A stretch of 64,000 bases of DNA, taken from positions 4,313 through 68,312 of the forward strand of contig NZ_JBIQLE010000019.1 in the NCBI RefSeq assembly GCF_044464525.1, read 5' to 3'. The notes beneath the pieces were generated by a model. It saw only the letters and a program-made list of their open reading frames with translations. It did no database searches and was not told the origin of the DNA. Positions 8,145 to 16,812 of the stretch are shown piece after piece (position 1 is the first letter of the stretch; every line of letters begins with the position of its first letter). The position numbers and the translations under genes are program-made. The stretch comes from Pusillimonas sp044464525 (lineage in GTDB: Bacteria; Pseudomonadota; Gammaproteobacteria; Burkholderiales; Burkholderiaceae_B).

Positions 8145-9485
8145 ATGTCTGTGTCCCCGCTTCGGAATGACCCTGTATTGACGGTTTCCCAGCTCAACCG
8201 ACGGGTCGGCGGACTGCTCGAAACCAATTTTTCCCAACTCTGGGTGCGCGGCGAAATCTCGAATTTCACCAAGGCCGCCTCCGGTCATTGGTATTTCACG
8301 CTGAAGGACGAAGCAGCCGCTGTCAGGGCCGTAATGTTTCGAGGCCGGTCGCAGGCCGTGGGCTTCATCCCCAGGCCCGGCGAGCGCGTCGAGCTGCGCG
8401 CGACAGTCACGCTTTACCAAGCGCGAGGCGACTACCAGTTGCAGGTGGAAGCCATGCGGCGGGCCGGGCAGGGCGACCTGCACGAGGCTTTCCTGGCGCT
8501 CAAGGCCAAGTTGGGCAACGAGGGTCTGTTCGATGTCGAACGCAAGAAAGCCATCGTTGCCATGCCGCGCACCGTCGGAGTGGTGACATCGCTGGCAGCT
8601 GCGGCCCTGCGTGATGTGTTGTCCGCCATGGCTCGGCGGGCGCCTCATGTCCGCGTCGTCATCTACCCCGCGCCGGTGCAGGGCGCTGACGCCGCCGCCA
8701 GACTTTGCCAGGCATTGGGCGCCGCCATCGTGCGCAACGAGGTGGAGACCCTGCTGCTGGTGCGTGGCGGAGGCAGTTTGGAAGACCTCTGGAGTTTCAA
8801 CGACGAGTCCCTGGCGCGAGTGATTTCGGCCAGCCCCATCCCCATCATCAGCGGAGTCGGGCACGAAACCGATTTCACCATTGCAGATTTCGTCGCCGAT
8901 CTGCGGGCTCCCACCCCCACCGCGGCCGCCGAACTTTGCTGCCTGCCGCGCCAGGCCTGCCTGGATCGCGTTGACGCTGCATTGCAGGCGCTGGCGGTTC
9001 AGCAAAGACGCTGGTTCGAGCGCGCCGCCTTGCGCCTGGACAGGGCGGTGGGCATGTTGGTTTCCCCGCAACAGCGTTTAGAGCGCCAGCTCGAGCGGCT
9101 GCTATCCTTGAAGCAGCGTCTTGCGCGCGCGGCCGCCGGCCAGCAACGCGTCCAGGCAAGCCGGCTGGCCATGGCCGCCGCGCGTCTGGGGCATCGGCGG
9201 CCGGAAACGGCCACGCTGCGGCGGGATCTTCGCGCCGCGGTCAGCCGTCTGTCGACGTGCGCGCCTCATTTGCTGGCAGCTCGGCGCTCCAGATTGAACT
9301 CGGCCCAGCAGACACTAGAGGCGCTCAGCCCCCGCAAGATTCTCGATCGAGGCTACGCCATTGTGCGCGACGAGCGCGGGACTCTGGTGAAAAATGCGTT
9401 AGACTTGAACAGGGGTGATCGACTCGTTCTCGAGCTGGGCCAAGGCGGGGCCGATGTCGAAGTGATCCAACCCATACAAAAATAA
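8145..9485 (+). CDS. xseA: Exodeoxyribonuclease VII large subunit
   Basis: 446 residues from ATG 8145 (MSVSPLRNDPVLTVSQLN); a TTG four codons upstream gives a longer frame but has no better support. Degrades single-stranded DNA in both directions together with XseB. Domains: N-terminal OB-fold (LWVRGEISNFTKAASGHWYFTLKD), catalytic core with RGGGSLEDLWSFNDE and SGVGHETDFTIADFVADLRAPTP (written in parts of the family signature), an Arg/Gln-rich coiled-coil region about residues 270-390, and a C-terminal ILDRGYAIVRD segment. xseB is not adjacent. Confidence 0.96.
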   Translation: MSVSPLRNDPVLTVSQLNRRVGGLLETNFSQLWVRGEISNFTKAASGHWYFTLKDEAAAVRAVMFRGRSQAVGFIPRPGERVELRATVTLYQARGDYQLQVEAMRRAGQGDLHEAFLALKAKLGNEGLFDVERKKAIVAMPRTVGVVTSLAAAALRDVLSAMARRAPHVRVVIYPAPVQGADAAARLCQALGAAIVRNEVETLLLVRGGGSLEDLWSFNDESLARVISASPIPIISGVGHETDFTIADFVADLRAPTPTAAAELCCLPRQACLDRVDAALQALAVQQRRWFERAALRLDRAVGMLVSPQQRLERQLERLLSLKQRLARAAAGQQRVQASRLAMAAARLGHRRPETATLRRDLRAAVSRLSTCAPHLLAARRSRLNSAQQTLEALSPRKILDRGYAIVRDERGTLVKNALDLNRGDRLVLELGQGGADVEVIQPIQK

Positions 9486-9577
9486 TTTGCGCTCATGCAA
9501 GCCCTGTGAAGCCCCCTACAATAAAGGGCGGCATGCAGGTTTTTTCTTAGTTAACAGCTTTTTGAAGGATACAGACC

Positions 9578-10156
9578 ATGGCTTTTGAGCTTCCTCCTCT
9601 TCCTTACGCTATCGATGCGCTGGCTCCCACCATTTCCAAGGAAACGCTGGAATACCACTACGGCAAGCATCACCAGGCGTACGTCACGAATCTGAACAAT
9701 CTCATCGCCGGCACCGAGTTCGAGTCCGCTTCGCTTGAAGACATCGTCAAGAAATCCTCTGGCGGCGTATTCAACAACGCAGCCCAGGTCTGGAACCACA
9801 CCTTCTATTGGAACAGCCTGTCGCCCAACGGCGGCGGCGAACCCTCGGGCAAGCTGGCCGACGCCATCAATGCCAAGTGGGGCAGCGTTGCGGCGTTCAA
9901 AGAGGCCTTCAACAAGTCGGCCGCGGGTAACTTCGGTTCCGGCTGGACGTGGCTGGTCAAGAAAGCCGACGGCTCGCTCGACATCGTCAACACCAGCAAC
10001 GCCGCCACCCCGCTTACCACCGACGATGTGGCGCTGCTTACCTGTGACGTCTGGGAGCACGCCTACTACATCGACTACCGCAACGCGCGTCCCAAGTACC
10101 TCGAGAGCTTCTGGAACCTGGCTAACTGGGATTTCGCTGCAAAGAACCTCGGTTAA
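9578..10156 (+). CDS. sodB: Iron superoxide dismutase
   Basis: 192 residues, usual FeSOD length; cytosolic disproportionation of superoxide. Metal ligands visible: His27 (EYHYGKHHQAY), His in VWNHTFYW, and Asp/His in DVWEHAYYIDY. Residues AAQVWNHTFYW and the Ala-Gly-type pattern FGSGWTWLV favour Fe over Mn. Upstream TACAAT at 9517-9522 could be its -10. Sits between xseA and pcaF, as in Bordetella relatives. Confidence 0.96.
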   Translation: MAFELPPLPYAIDALAPTISKETLEYHYGKHHQAYVTNLNNLIAGTEFESASLEDIVKKSSGGVFNNAAQVWNHTFYWNSLSPNGGGEPSGKLADAINAKWGSVAAFKEAFNKSAAGNFGSGWTWLVKKADGSLDIVNTSNAATPLTTDDVALLTCDVWEHAYYIDYRNARPKYLESFWNLANWDFAAKNLG

Positions 10157-10183
10157 GTTCATAGCTGTATAGGCCTTCTCATC

Positions 10184-11389
10184 ATGACTACAGACGCTTT
10201 TATCTGCGATGCAATTCGCACCCCATTCGGCCGATACGGCGGCTCTTTGTCGTCGGTTCGCGCCGACGACCTGGGCGCCGTCCCCATCAAGGCGCTTATC
10301 GAGCGCAACCCCAATGTCGATTGGGGCCGGCTTGACGACGCCTTGTACGGCTGCGCCAACCAGGCCGGCGAAGACAACCGCAACGTCGCGCGCATGTCGC
10401 TGCTGCTGGCCGGCCTTCCGGTCAGCGTCCCGGGCGCGACCATCAATCGGCTTTGCGGTTCAGGCCTTGATGCCTTGGGCACCGCCGCTCGCGCCATCCG
10501 CTCGGGCGACGCCAGGTTTGTCCTGGCCGGTGGGGTCGAAAGCATGAGTCGCGCGCCGTTCGTGATGGGCAAGGCCGAAACCGCTTTTTCCCGCAAGGCT
10601 TCCATCGAAGACACCACCATCGGGTGGCGCTTCGTGAACAAGCTCATGAAGGAAAAATACGGCATCGATTCCATGCCCCAAACCGCAGAGAACGTCGCCG
10701 ACGACTACAAGGTCTCGCGCGAAGACCAAGATCTCTTCGCCTTGGCCAGCCAGACCAAGGCCGCGGCCGCCCAGCAGGGCGGCTTGCTGGCCGAAGAGAT
10801 CACTTCGGTCACTATTCCTCAGCGCAAGGGCGACCCCGTGGTTGTCGACACCGACGAACACCCGCGCCAGACCAGTCTTGAAGCGCTGGCCAAGCTCAAG
10901 CCCATCGTGCGCCCCGACGGCACCATCACGGCAGGCAATGCCTCGGGCGTCAACGACGGCGCCTGCGCCTTGCTGGTGGCCAGTGAAGACATGGCCAAGC
11001 AGCAGGGGCTCACGCCGCGTGCTCGCGTCGTCGCCATGGCCACGGCGGGCGTTGAACCCCGCATCATGGGCATCGGCCCAGCGCCTGCTTCCGAAAAGGC
11101 GTTGGCTTTGGCCGGCCTCACCATCGAGCAGATCGACATCATCGAGCTGAACGAAGCGTTTGCTTCCCAAGGCTTGGCGGTGCTTCGCATGTTGGGCGTG
11201 GCCGACGACGACCCTCGGGTCAACCCATACGGCGGAGCCATCGCCCTGGGCCACCCCCTGGGCGCCAGCGGTGCCCGCCTGGCTATCACCGCGGTCAACC
11301 AGTTGCATCGCACTGGCGGCCGCTACGCGCTATGCACCATGTGCATTGGCGTGGGCCAGGGCATCGCGGTCATCCTCGAGCGCGTGTAA
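10184..11389 (+). CDS. pcaF: 3-oxoadipyl-CoA thiolase (beta-ketoadipyl-CoA thiolase)
   Basis: 401 residues, thiolase II family. Cleaves 3-oxoadipyl-CoA to succinyl-CoA and acetyl-CoA, the last step of the beta-ketoadipate (or phenylacetate) pathway. Catalytic Cys91 lies in NRLCGSGLDALG, the His in GHPLGASGAR, and the second Cys in CTMCIGVGQG. The N-terminus AFICDAIRTPFGRYGGSLSSVRADDL (family signature IRTPFGRYGG) and GGVESMSRAPFV are typical of PcaF/PaaJ rather than of acetoacetyl-CoA thiolases. No other aromatic catabolic genes are adjacent, so PcaF versus PaaJ cannot be decided from context. Confidence 0.9.
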   Translation: MTTDAFICDAIRTPFGRYGGSLSSVRADDLGAVPIKALIERNPNVDWGRLDDALYGCANQAGEDNRNVARMSLLLAGLPVSVPGATINRLCGSGLDALGTAARAIRSGDARFVLAGGVESMSRAPFVMGKAETAFSRKASIEDTTIGWRFVNKLMKEKYGIDSMPQTAENVADDYKVSREDQDLFALASQTKAAAAQQGGLLAEEITSVTIPQRKGDPVVVDTDEHPRQTSLEALAKLKPIVRPDGTITAGNASGVNDGACALLVASEDMAKQQGLTPRARVVAMATAGVEPRIMGIGPAPASEKALALAGLTIEQIDIIELNEAFASQGLAVLRMLGVADDDPRVNPYGGAIALGHPLGASGARLAITAVNQLHRTGGRYALCTMCIGVGQGIAVILERV

Positions 11390-11428
11390 TACCGGGCATC
11401 GGTTCCCGGCCAAGGCCGGCCGAAGCCC

Positions 11429-11458
11429 AAAGCGTGGCCCTGGTGGCCACGCTTTTTT
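11429..11458 (+). terminator. pcaF terminator
   Basis: Inverted repeat AAAGCGTGGCC / GGCCACGCTTT with a short loop, followed by TTT, 40 bp after the pcaF stop: an intrinsic terminator. Confidence 0.88.
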
Positions 11459-11620
11459 GATGGGTCGTTTCAATACCGATCAACGCCTACACCCGTCCCG
11501 ATCAGAAAAATTCGGGAAGTCCCGTGTAGCGGGACCGCAGGATGCGGCCTGTAATTAGTCTGTCGTCCCTCGACCGCCTTAAGAACTCACCGAAACGCTC
11601 CAAGCTTACCGGTCTCAAGC

Positions 11621-12070
11621 TTACTGAGCAGGCAATCCTTTGACGACGCTTCCCGCTTTGATCCCATATTGCCCAAACCAGCCCTGGCGCATTTCCAACG
11701 CGTATCGCATCGGTCGCGCTGGGCAATGTTCGGCTTCGCTATGGGGCTGCATGTCGCGCAGATTGATGATTAGGCCTTCGGCGTCGATGAAGGCAATGGT
11801 TAGTGGCAGGGGAGTGTTCTTCATCCAGAAGCACTGCAAGCCGTCGTGCTCAAACACGAACAGCATTCCGTGATCAGGGGGCAGAGACTCGCGGAACATC
11901 AGCCCACGATTGCGGACTTCGGGCGTGGCCGCGACTTCGACGTACGCGGCAATACCATTCATTTGCAGGGTGGTAGTGGGTAATAGCCGACCTTGCGCCG
12001 ACGTTTGCACAGGAACTAAACTGGCCAGGAGCAGGGCCGCGCAGACCCCGCCTTTTGCCTTATTGCCCAC
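11621..12070 (-). CDS. Secreted DUF192 family protein
   Basis: Family DUF192 (function unknown), about 149 residues from the GTG at 12070. The frame continues to an ATG at 12163, but that extension would run through the cold-shock gene's terminator and adds a Pro/Arg-rich stretch, so I prefer the GTG, which gives a signal peptide (GVCAALLLASLVPVQTSAQG). The mature domain shows EVAATPEVRNRGLMFRESL, GMLFVFEHDGLQCFWMKNT and PLTIAFIDAEG, the DUF192 hallmarks. Probably periplasmic. Downstream of csp on the same strand. Start confidence is moderate. Confidence 0.85.
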   Translation of the reverse strand: MGNKAKGGVCAALLLASLVPVQTSAQGRLLPTTTLQMNGIAAYVEVAATPEVRNRGLMFRESLPPDHGMLFVFEHDGLQCFWMKNTPLPLTIAFIDAEGLIINLRDMQPHSEAEHCPARPMRYALEMRQGWFGQYGIKAGSVVKGLPAQ

Positions 12071-12116
12071 CTGTTTCCACGAGCCTGCCGCACGTTTTGC
12101 AGGGCGCGGCAGAGCT

Positions 12117-12143
12117 AAAAAAAGAGGCCCTGAAGGCCTCTTT
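12117..12143 (-). terminator. Cold-shock gene terminator
   Basis: On the minus strand AAAGAGGCCTTCAGGGCCTCTTTTTTT: a GC-rich hairpin (GAGGCC/GGCCTC) followed by seven T, about 50 bp after the csp stop and upstream of the chosen DUF192 start. Confidence 0.88.
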
Positions 12144-12194
12144 AAGGGTGCTAGTTTCAGCATCGGTGTGTGTTTAATTTAATAGATGGTGATC

Positions 12195-12440
12195 TCAAGA
12201 GGCAGACGTGATATTGAGCGCCTGTTTACCTTTGGGGCCCTGGGCAATTTCGAAAGCGACTTTCTGGCCTTCTTTCAGGGTTTTGAAGCCATTCATTTGA
12301 ATGGAAGAAAAGTGCGCGAAGAGATCTTCTCCACCGTTGTCCGGCGTAATGAAACCAAAGCCCTTGGCGTCGTTGAACCACTTGACGGTTCCAGTTAGCT
12401 TTTCGGTATCGTCAGCGGAGGGGGTGCTTAGTTCAGACAT
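12195..12440 (-). CDS. Cold-shock domain protein (CspA family)
   Basis: 81 residues from ATG 12440 (MSELSTPSADD). Single cold-shock domain with RNP1 KGFGFITPD and RNP2 DLFAHFSSI; binds single-stranded RNA/DNA and acts as an RNA chaperone. A 13-residue Ser/Thr/Asp N-terminal extension precedes the domain (KLTGTVKWFNDAKGFG). The frame is open 29 codons further upstream without a credible start. Divergent from clpS, an arrangement common in betaproteobacteria. Confidence 0.95.
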   Translation of the reverse strand: MSELSTPSADDTEKLTGTVKWFNDAKGFGFITPDNGGEDLFAHFSSIQMNGFKTLKEGQKVAFEIAQGPKGKQALNITSAS

Positions 12441-12619
12441 GCGTACTGCCTCTCGACTATAGTGTAGGGTTGAAACTCGACAGCAAAGGGAACGGATTTT
12501 GCCCTTCGATTCTGGGGATGCCATCAAATAGCTGTAACACTCAGAATACTGTGATAATGCGCAACATGTCCCGCCACAGTCAACTATGGTAATTACTTAG
12601 ATTGAAGATTGAAGTAAAC

Positions 12620-12943
12620 ATGGCAATCGATACAGACACACGCCGCGGTACAGTTCTAGACGTAGAAATAAGCAAGCTCGCGCCGCCCCCCATGTACCAG
12701 GTAGTGATGCTCAACGACGACTACACCCCTATGGAATTCGTTGTCGCCGTGCTGCGCAGGGTTTTCGGGAAAACCGAAGAGGAGGCCGCCCATATCATGC
12801 TGAAAGTACACCACGAAGGGCGTGCCGTGTGCGGAGTCTATCCGCGTGACATCGCCGCCACTCGCATCGAGATGGTCATGCAGCTTGCCCAAGCCCGTCA
12901 GCATCCCCTGCAATGCATCATGGAGCCGGCCCCCGACGCCTGA
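12620..12943 (+). CDS. clpS: ATP-dependent Clp protease adaptor ClpS
   Basis: 107 residues from ATG 12620 (MAIDTDTRRGT); a TTG six codons upstream opens the same frame. Adaptor that delivers N-end-rule substrates to ClpA. Signature YQVVMLNDDYTPMEFVV and HHEGRAVCGVYPRDIAATR, with the Asp residues of the N-degron pocket visible in NDDYTPMEF. Immediately upstream of clpA, its functional partner. Confidence 0.96.
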   Translation: MAIDTDTRRGTVLDVEISKLAPPPMYQVVMLNDDYTPMEFVVAVLRRVFGKTEEEAAHIMLKVHHEGRAVCGVYPRDIAATRIEMVMQLAQARQHPLQCIMEPAPDA

Positions 12944-13113
12944 GTAGTCAAATACACGCAATGATTGAATCTGTTTTTCATCATTCACGACTACGGGTAT
13001 AGTTAGAGTACGGAACCCCCGGAGATGGCACAGGTCTCATAACAGGTAGAGCCTTTTAGTCATAGAATAGAACCATCGAATGCTTATCCGCTTCGTAATG
13101 CAATGGAGGAAGC

Positions 13114-15435
13114 GTGATCTCTGAAGAACTTGAAGTCAGTCTGCACATGGCCTTTGTCGAGGCCCGTACTGCCAGGCACGAATTTATAACCGTAGAGCAT
13201 TTGCTGCTCTCCCTGCTCGACAATGCCGCGGCCATCGAGGTGCTGCGCGCGTGCTCGGCAAACCTAGATGCCCTGCGGCAAGACTTGCGCAAATTCATCG
13301 CCGAAAACACCCCCGTGTTTCCCGGCGAAGAAGAAGTCGACACCCAGCCCACCTTGGGCTTTCAGCGCGTCATACAGCGCGCCATCATGCACGTGTCGTC
13401 GGGCAACTCAAATAAAAATACAGTCACTGGCGCCAATGTGCTGGTGGCCATGTACGGCGAGAAAGACTCTCACGCGGTCTATTACTTGCTACAGCAGGGG
13501 GTAACCCGGCTAGACGTAGTAAATTTTTTATCGCATGGTATTACCAAGGCTTCGGAAGAGCCGCCGACCGAACCGGTCAAGCAACAACAGCCGGCCTCAG
13601 AAGCAGAACATAAATCCGATCAGCAGAAGTCACCATTGGAACTCTACGCTCTCGATCTCAATGCTGAAGCCCGCCAAGGGCGCATCGACCCGCTCATCGG
13701 GCGCGAGCTCGAGGTCGAACGCGTCATCCAGGTGCTGTGCCGCCGCCGCAAAAACAACCCGCTGCTCGTGGGTGAGGCGGGCGTCGGAAAAACCGCCATC
13801 GCCGAAGGCTTGGCATGGCGCATCACCCAGGGCGATGTGCCCGAAATCTTGGCGGACGCCCAGGTTTTCGCGCTCGATATGGGCGCCCTGTTGGCGGGCA
13901 CCAAGTATCGCGGTGATTTCGAACAGCGTCTCAAGGCGGTGCTTAAGTCGCTCAAAGAGAACAGCAACGCTATTTTGTTCATCGACGAAATCCACACCCT
14001 GATCGGCGCGGGTTCGGCCTCGGGCGGAACGCTCGACGCTTCCAACCTGCTCAAGCCCGCCCTGTCGTCGGGGCAGCTCAAATGCCTGGGCGCCACTACC
14101 TACAACGAGTACCGGGGCATCTTCGAAAAAGATCATGCCTTGTCGCGCCGCTTTCAAAAAATCGACGTGGCCGAACCTACGGTCGAGCAAACCATTCGCA
14201 TCTTGCGCGGCCTCAAAGGGCATTTCGAATCGCACCACGGGGTGCGCTATTCGGCGGCGGCCATTACTGCGGCGGCCGAGCTTGCCGCCCGTCACATCAA
14301 TGATCGCTTCCTGCCCGACAAGGCCATCGACGTCATTGACGAAGCCGGCGCCGCCCAGCGTCTGCTGCCGCGTTCGCGCCAGAAGAAGGTCATCGGCAAG
14401 GGCGAAATCGAAGCGACCGTTGCGAAAATCGCACGCATTCCGCCGCAAAGCGTCTCGAACGACGACCGCAACAAGCTGGCCTCGCTCGAGCGCGACCTCA
14501 AAACCGTCGTGTTCGGTCAAGACGCCGCCATCGAGGCCCTGGCCGCGTCCATCAAGATGGCACGGTCTGGTTTGGGTCGGCCCGACAAGCCCATCGGCTC
14601 CTTCCTTTTCTCGGGCCCCACCGGCGTGGGCAAAACCGAGGTCGCCCGCCAGCTTGCATTCACGCTGGGGGTCGAGCTGCTGCGCTTTGACATGTCCGAG
14701 TACATGGAGCGTCACGCTGTCTCGCGGCTCATCGGCGCGCCTCCGGGCTACGTGGGCTTCGACCAGGGCGGGCTGCTTACCGAAGCCGTCAGCAAGCAAC
14801 CGCATTGCGTATTGCTGCTGGACGAAATCGAAAAAGCCCATCCCGACGTATACAACATCCTCCTGCAGGTGATGGATCACGGCACCCTTACCGACAATAA
14901 CGGACGCAAGGCCGACTTCCGCAACGTGATCATAGTCATGACCACCAACGCGGGGGCCGAAACGCTTAATCGCGCCACCATCGGTTTTGCCGCGCCATCA
15001 AAGCAGGGCGACGAAATGGTGGACATCAAGCGCATGTTCACGCCCGAGTTCCGCAACCGGCTCGATGCCATCATCGGCTTCACGCCTTTGTCTCGCGAAA
15101 TCATTTTGCGGGTGGTCGACAAATTCCTCATGCAGCTCGAAGACCAATTGCACGAGAAGCGTGTGGAAGTCAGTTTTTCGCAGGCTTTGCGCGACCATCT
15201 GGCCAAAGAGGGCTTTGATCCGCTCATGGGGGCCCGTCCCATGCAGAGGCTCATCCAAGACACCATCCGGCGTGCCTTGGCTGACGAGCTTCTATTCGGA
15301 CGGCTCGCCGACGGCGGCCACGTCGACGTCGACCTTGACGAGCAGGGCAAGGTCAAGCTCGACATCAGCGACGCGAAACCGCCCAAGGCCAAGCATCGAC
15401 CCCCGGTCGATTCAGAAGCCGCGCTCGTTGACTAG
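13114..15435 (+). CDS. clpA: ATP-dependent Clp protease ATP-binding subunit ClpA
   Basis: 773 residues from a GTG start preceded by GGAGGA. AAA+ unfoldase that feeds substrates to ClpP. Double Clp-N repeat at residues 1-150, then a charged linker, D1 with Walker A GEAGVGKT and DEIHTLIGAGSA, and D2 with Walker A GPTGVGKT and sensor regions, ending with a Lys/Pro-rich tail. clpP is encoded separately at 45 kb. A perfect GC palindrome CCCCGGCGCCGGGG (15457-15470) lies just past the stop but has no T tract. Confidence 0.97.
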   Translation: MISEELEVSLHMAFVEARTARHEFITVEHLLLSLLDNAAAIEVLRACSANLDALRQDLRKFIAENTPVFPGEEEVDTQPTLGFQRVIQRAIMHVSSGNSNKNTVTGANVLVAMYGEKDSHAVYYLLQQGVTRLDVVNFLSHGITKASEEPPTEPVKQQQPASEAEHKSDQQKSPLELYALDLNAEARQGRIDPLIGRELEVERVIQVLCRRRKNNPLLVGEAGVGKTAIAEGLAWRITQGDVPEILADAQVFALDMGALLAGTKYRGDFEQRLKAVLKSLKENSNAILFIDEIHTLIGAGSASGGTLDASNLLKPALSSGQLKCLGATTYNEYRGIFEKDHALSRRFQKIDVAEPTVEQTIRILRGLKGHFESHHGVRYSAAAITAAAELAARHINDRFLPDKAIDVIDEAGAAQRLLPRSRQKKVIGKGEIEATVAKIARIPPQSVSNDDRNKLASLERDLKTVVFGQDAAIEALAASIKMARSGLGRPDKPIGSFLFSGPTGVGKTEVARQLAFTLGVELLRFDMSEYMERHAVSRLIGAPPGYVGFDQGGLLTEAVSKQPHCVLLLDEIEKAHPDVYNILLQVMDHGTLTDNNGRKADFRNVIIVMTTNAGAETLNRATIGFAAPSKQGDEMVDIKRMFTPEFRNRLDAIIGFTPLSREIILRVVDKFLMQLEDQLHEKRVEVSFSQALRDHLAKEGFDPLMGARPMQRLIQDTIRRALADELLFGRLADGGHVDVDLDEQGKVKLDISDAKPPKAKHRPPVDSEAALVD

Positions 15436-15491
15436 GCAGCGCAACCACTCACTGGGCCCCGGCGCCGGGGTCCATTGCGGCGGGGCCTGAT

Positions 15492-16799
15492 ATGTCGGCC
15501 CCGCCGCTGATTGCCTGCCGCCATTGCGACCAGCTTCACCAGCGCCTGCCGATCGAGGCGGGCGCTCTTGCATCCTGTGTGCGCTGCGGCTATGTCTTGT
15601 ACAGGCAAAGCGGGCTTGCATTGGGCCAATGGACGGCGCTTGCCGTTGCGGCCGTCGTAGTCTTCGCCATAGCCAACTACTTTCCCATCGCCGTCCTGCG
15701 CGTGCAGGGCGTCAGCGTCCATGCCACCCTGCCGCACGCCATCTGGATCACCTGGCAGCAGGGACACGGGCTGGTGGCGTTGGTTACGGCGCTGTTCGCG
15801 TTCGCTTTTCCGCTGGGCCAGATACTATTCCTGTATTGGGCCCTGCGCGCCATCTCCACAGCCAGGCTGCCCGCCGATTTCAAGTACGGAATGCGCATGC
15901 TCGACACCATCTCGCGCTGGAGCATGTTTTCGGTGATGCTGCTGGCTATTCTGGTGGCCATGGTCAAGCTGATCGATCTGGCCAGCGTCCAGTTCGGCAT
16001 GGGCCTGTGGGCTTGTGTCGCGGCGGTTTTTTTATTGACGGCGCTTAGCCGGGTTTCGGCCCAGCGCTTGTGGCGCTACGCCGAGGATGCCGGCCTGGTC
16101 GAACGGTCGGGCGCCGGCCTAAGGCTTGATCAGCCCCATGCCGCATGCGAGCCCTGCGGCTTTGTCCAGAATGTTTCGCCGGGCGGCTCGTGCGCGTGCC
16201 GGCGCTGCGGCGCGCAAGTGCACAAGCGCAACCCGTCATCGTTCTCGCGCACCTCGGCGCTGATCATGGCCGCCGCCGTTTTCTACATCCCGGCCAACTG
16301 GCTGCCGGTGATGGTGATACACACGCCCGCCGGCGAATCTGCCCATACGATACTGGGCGGCGTCGTGGAGTTCTGGCGCATGGGCTCGTGGGATCTGGCC
16401 ATCATTGTGTTCATAGCCAGTGTCGTGGTTCCCCTGACCAAATTGCTCGCCCTGGCGGTGCTGATGCTGCGCACGCGCTGGCGCGGCCCGATCATTCAAC
16501 GCCAACGCACTCGCCTGTACGAACTGGTCGAGTTCATCGGCCAGTGGTCGATGCTTGACGTTTTCGTGGTCGTGCTGCTGTCCGCCATGGCGAATTTTCC
16601 CGGTTTCTCGCAGATTCACGCCGGCGAGGGCGCCGTGGCCTTCGGGGCAGTGGTCGTCCTGACGATATTCGCGGCAATGAGCTATGATCCCCGGCTGGGA
16701 TGGGATGCCGATCCGCAAGCAGACGATGCTTCCTTGGCGTCCGCCGCAAGAAATAATCAATCCGCGCCGCCTGCCGATCCTGCCGGGCGCAGCGCATGA
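15492..16799 (+). CDS. pqiA: Paraquat-inducible protein A (PqiA)
   Basis: 435 residues, two tandem PqiA domains, each beginning with zinc-ribbon-like Cys pairs (CRHCDQLHQRL...CVRCG and CEPCGF...CRRCG) and each containing four membrane segments. Inner-membrane component associated with the PqiB MCE tunnel in phospholipid trafficking across the periplasm. Second domain carries YIPANWLPVMVI and MGSWDLAIIVFIASVVVPLTKL-type helices (family signatures). First gene of pqiABC; starts 56 bp after clpA and could be read through from it. Confidence 0.93.
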   Translation: MSAPPLIACRHCDQLHQRLPIEAGALASCVRCGYVLYRQSGLALGQWTALAVAAVVVFAIANYFPIAVLRVQGVSVHATLPHAIWITWQQGHGLVALVTALFAFAFPLGQILFLYWALRAISTARLPADFKYGMRMLDTISRWSMFSVMLLAILVAMVKLIDLASVQFGMGLWACVAAVFLLTALSRVSAQRLWRYAEDAGLVERSGAGLRLDQPHAACEPCGFVQNVSPGGSCACRRCGAQVHKRNPSSFSRTSALIMAAAVFYIPANWLPVMVIHTPAGESAHTILGGVVEFWRMGSWDLAIIVFIASVVVPLTKLLALAVLMLRTRWRGPIIQRQRTRLYELVEFIGQWSMLDVFVVVLLSAMANFPGFSQIHAGEGAVAFGAVVVLTIFAAMSYDPRLGWDADPQADDASLASAARNNQSAPPADPAGRSA

Positions 16800-16812
16800 A
16801 AGGGAAGCCCGC

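Noticed and set aside
8046..9071. 341-codon minus-strand open frame opposite xseA
   Set aside because: Shadow of the xseA reading frame; composition is repetitive GGQ/GHH-type and no domain is visible.
13630..14880. 416-codon minus-strand open frame opposite clpA
   Set aside because: Shadow of the conserved clpA frame.
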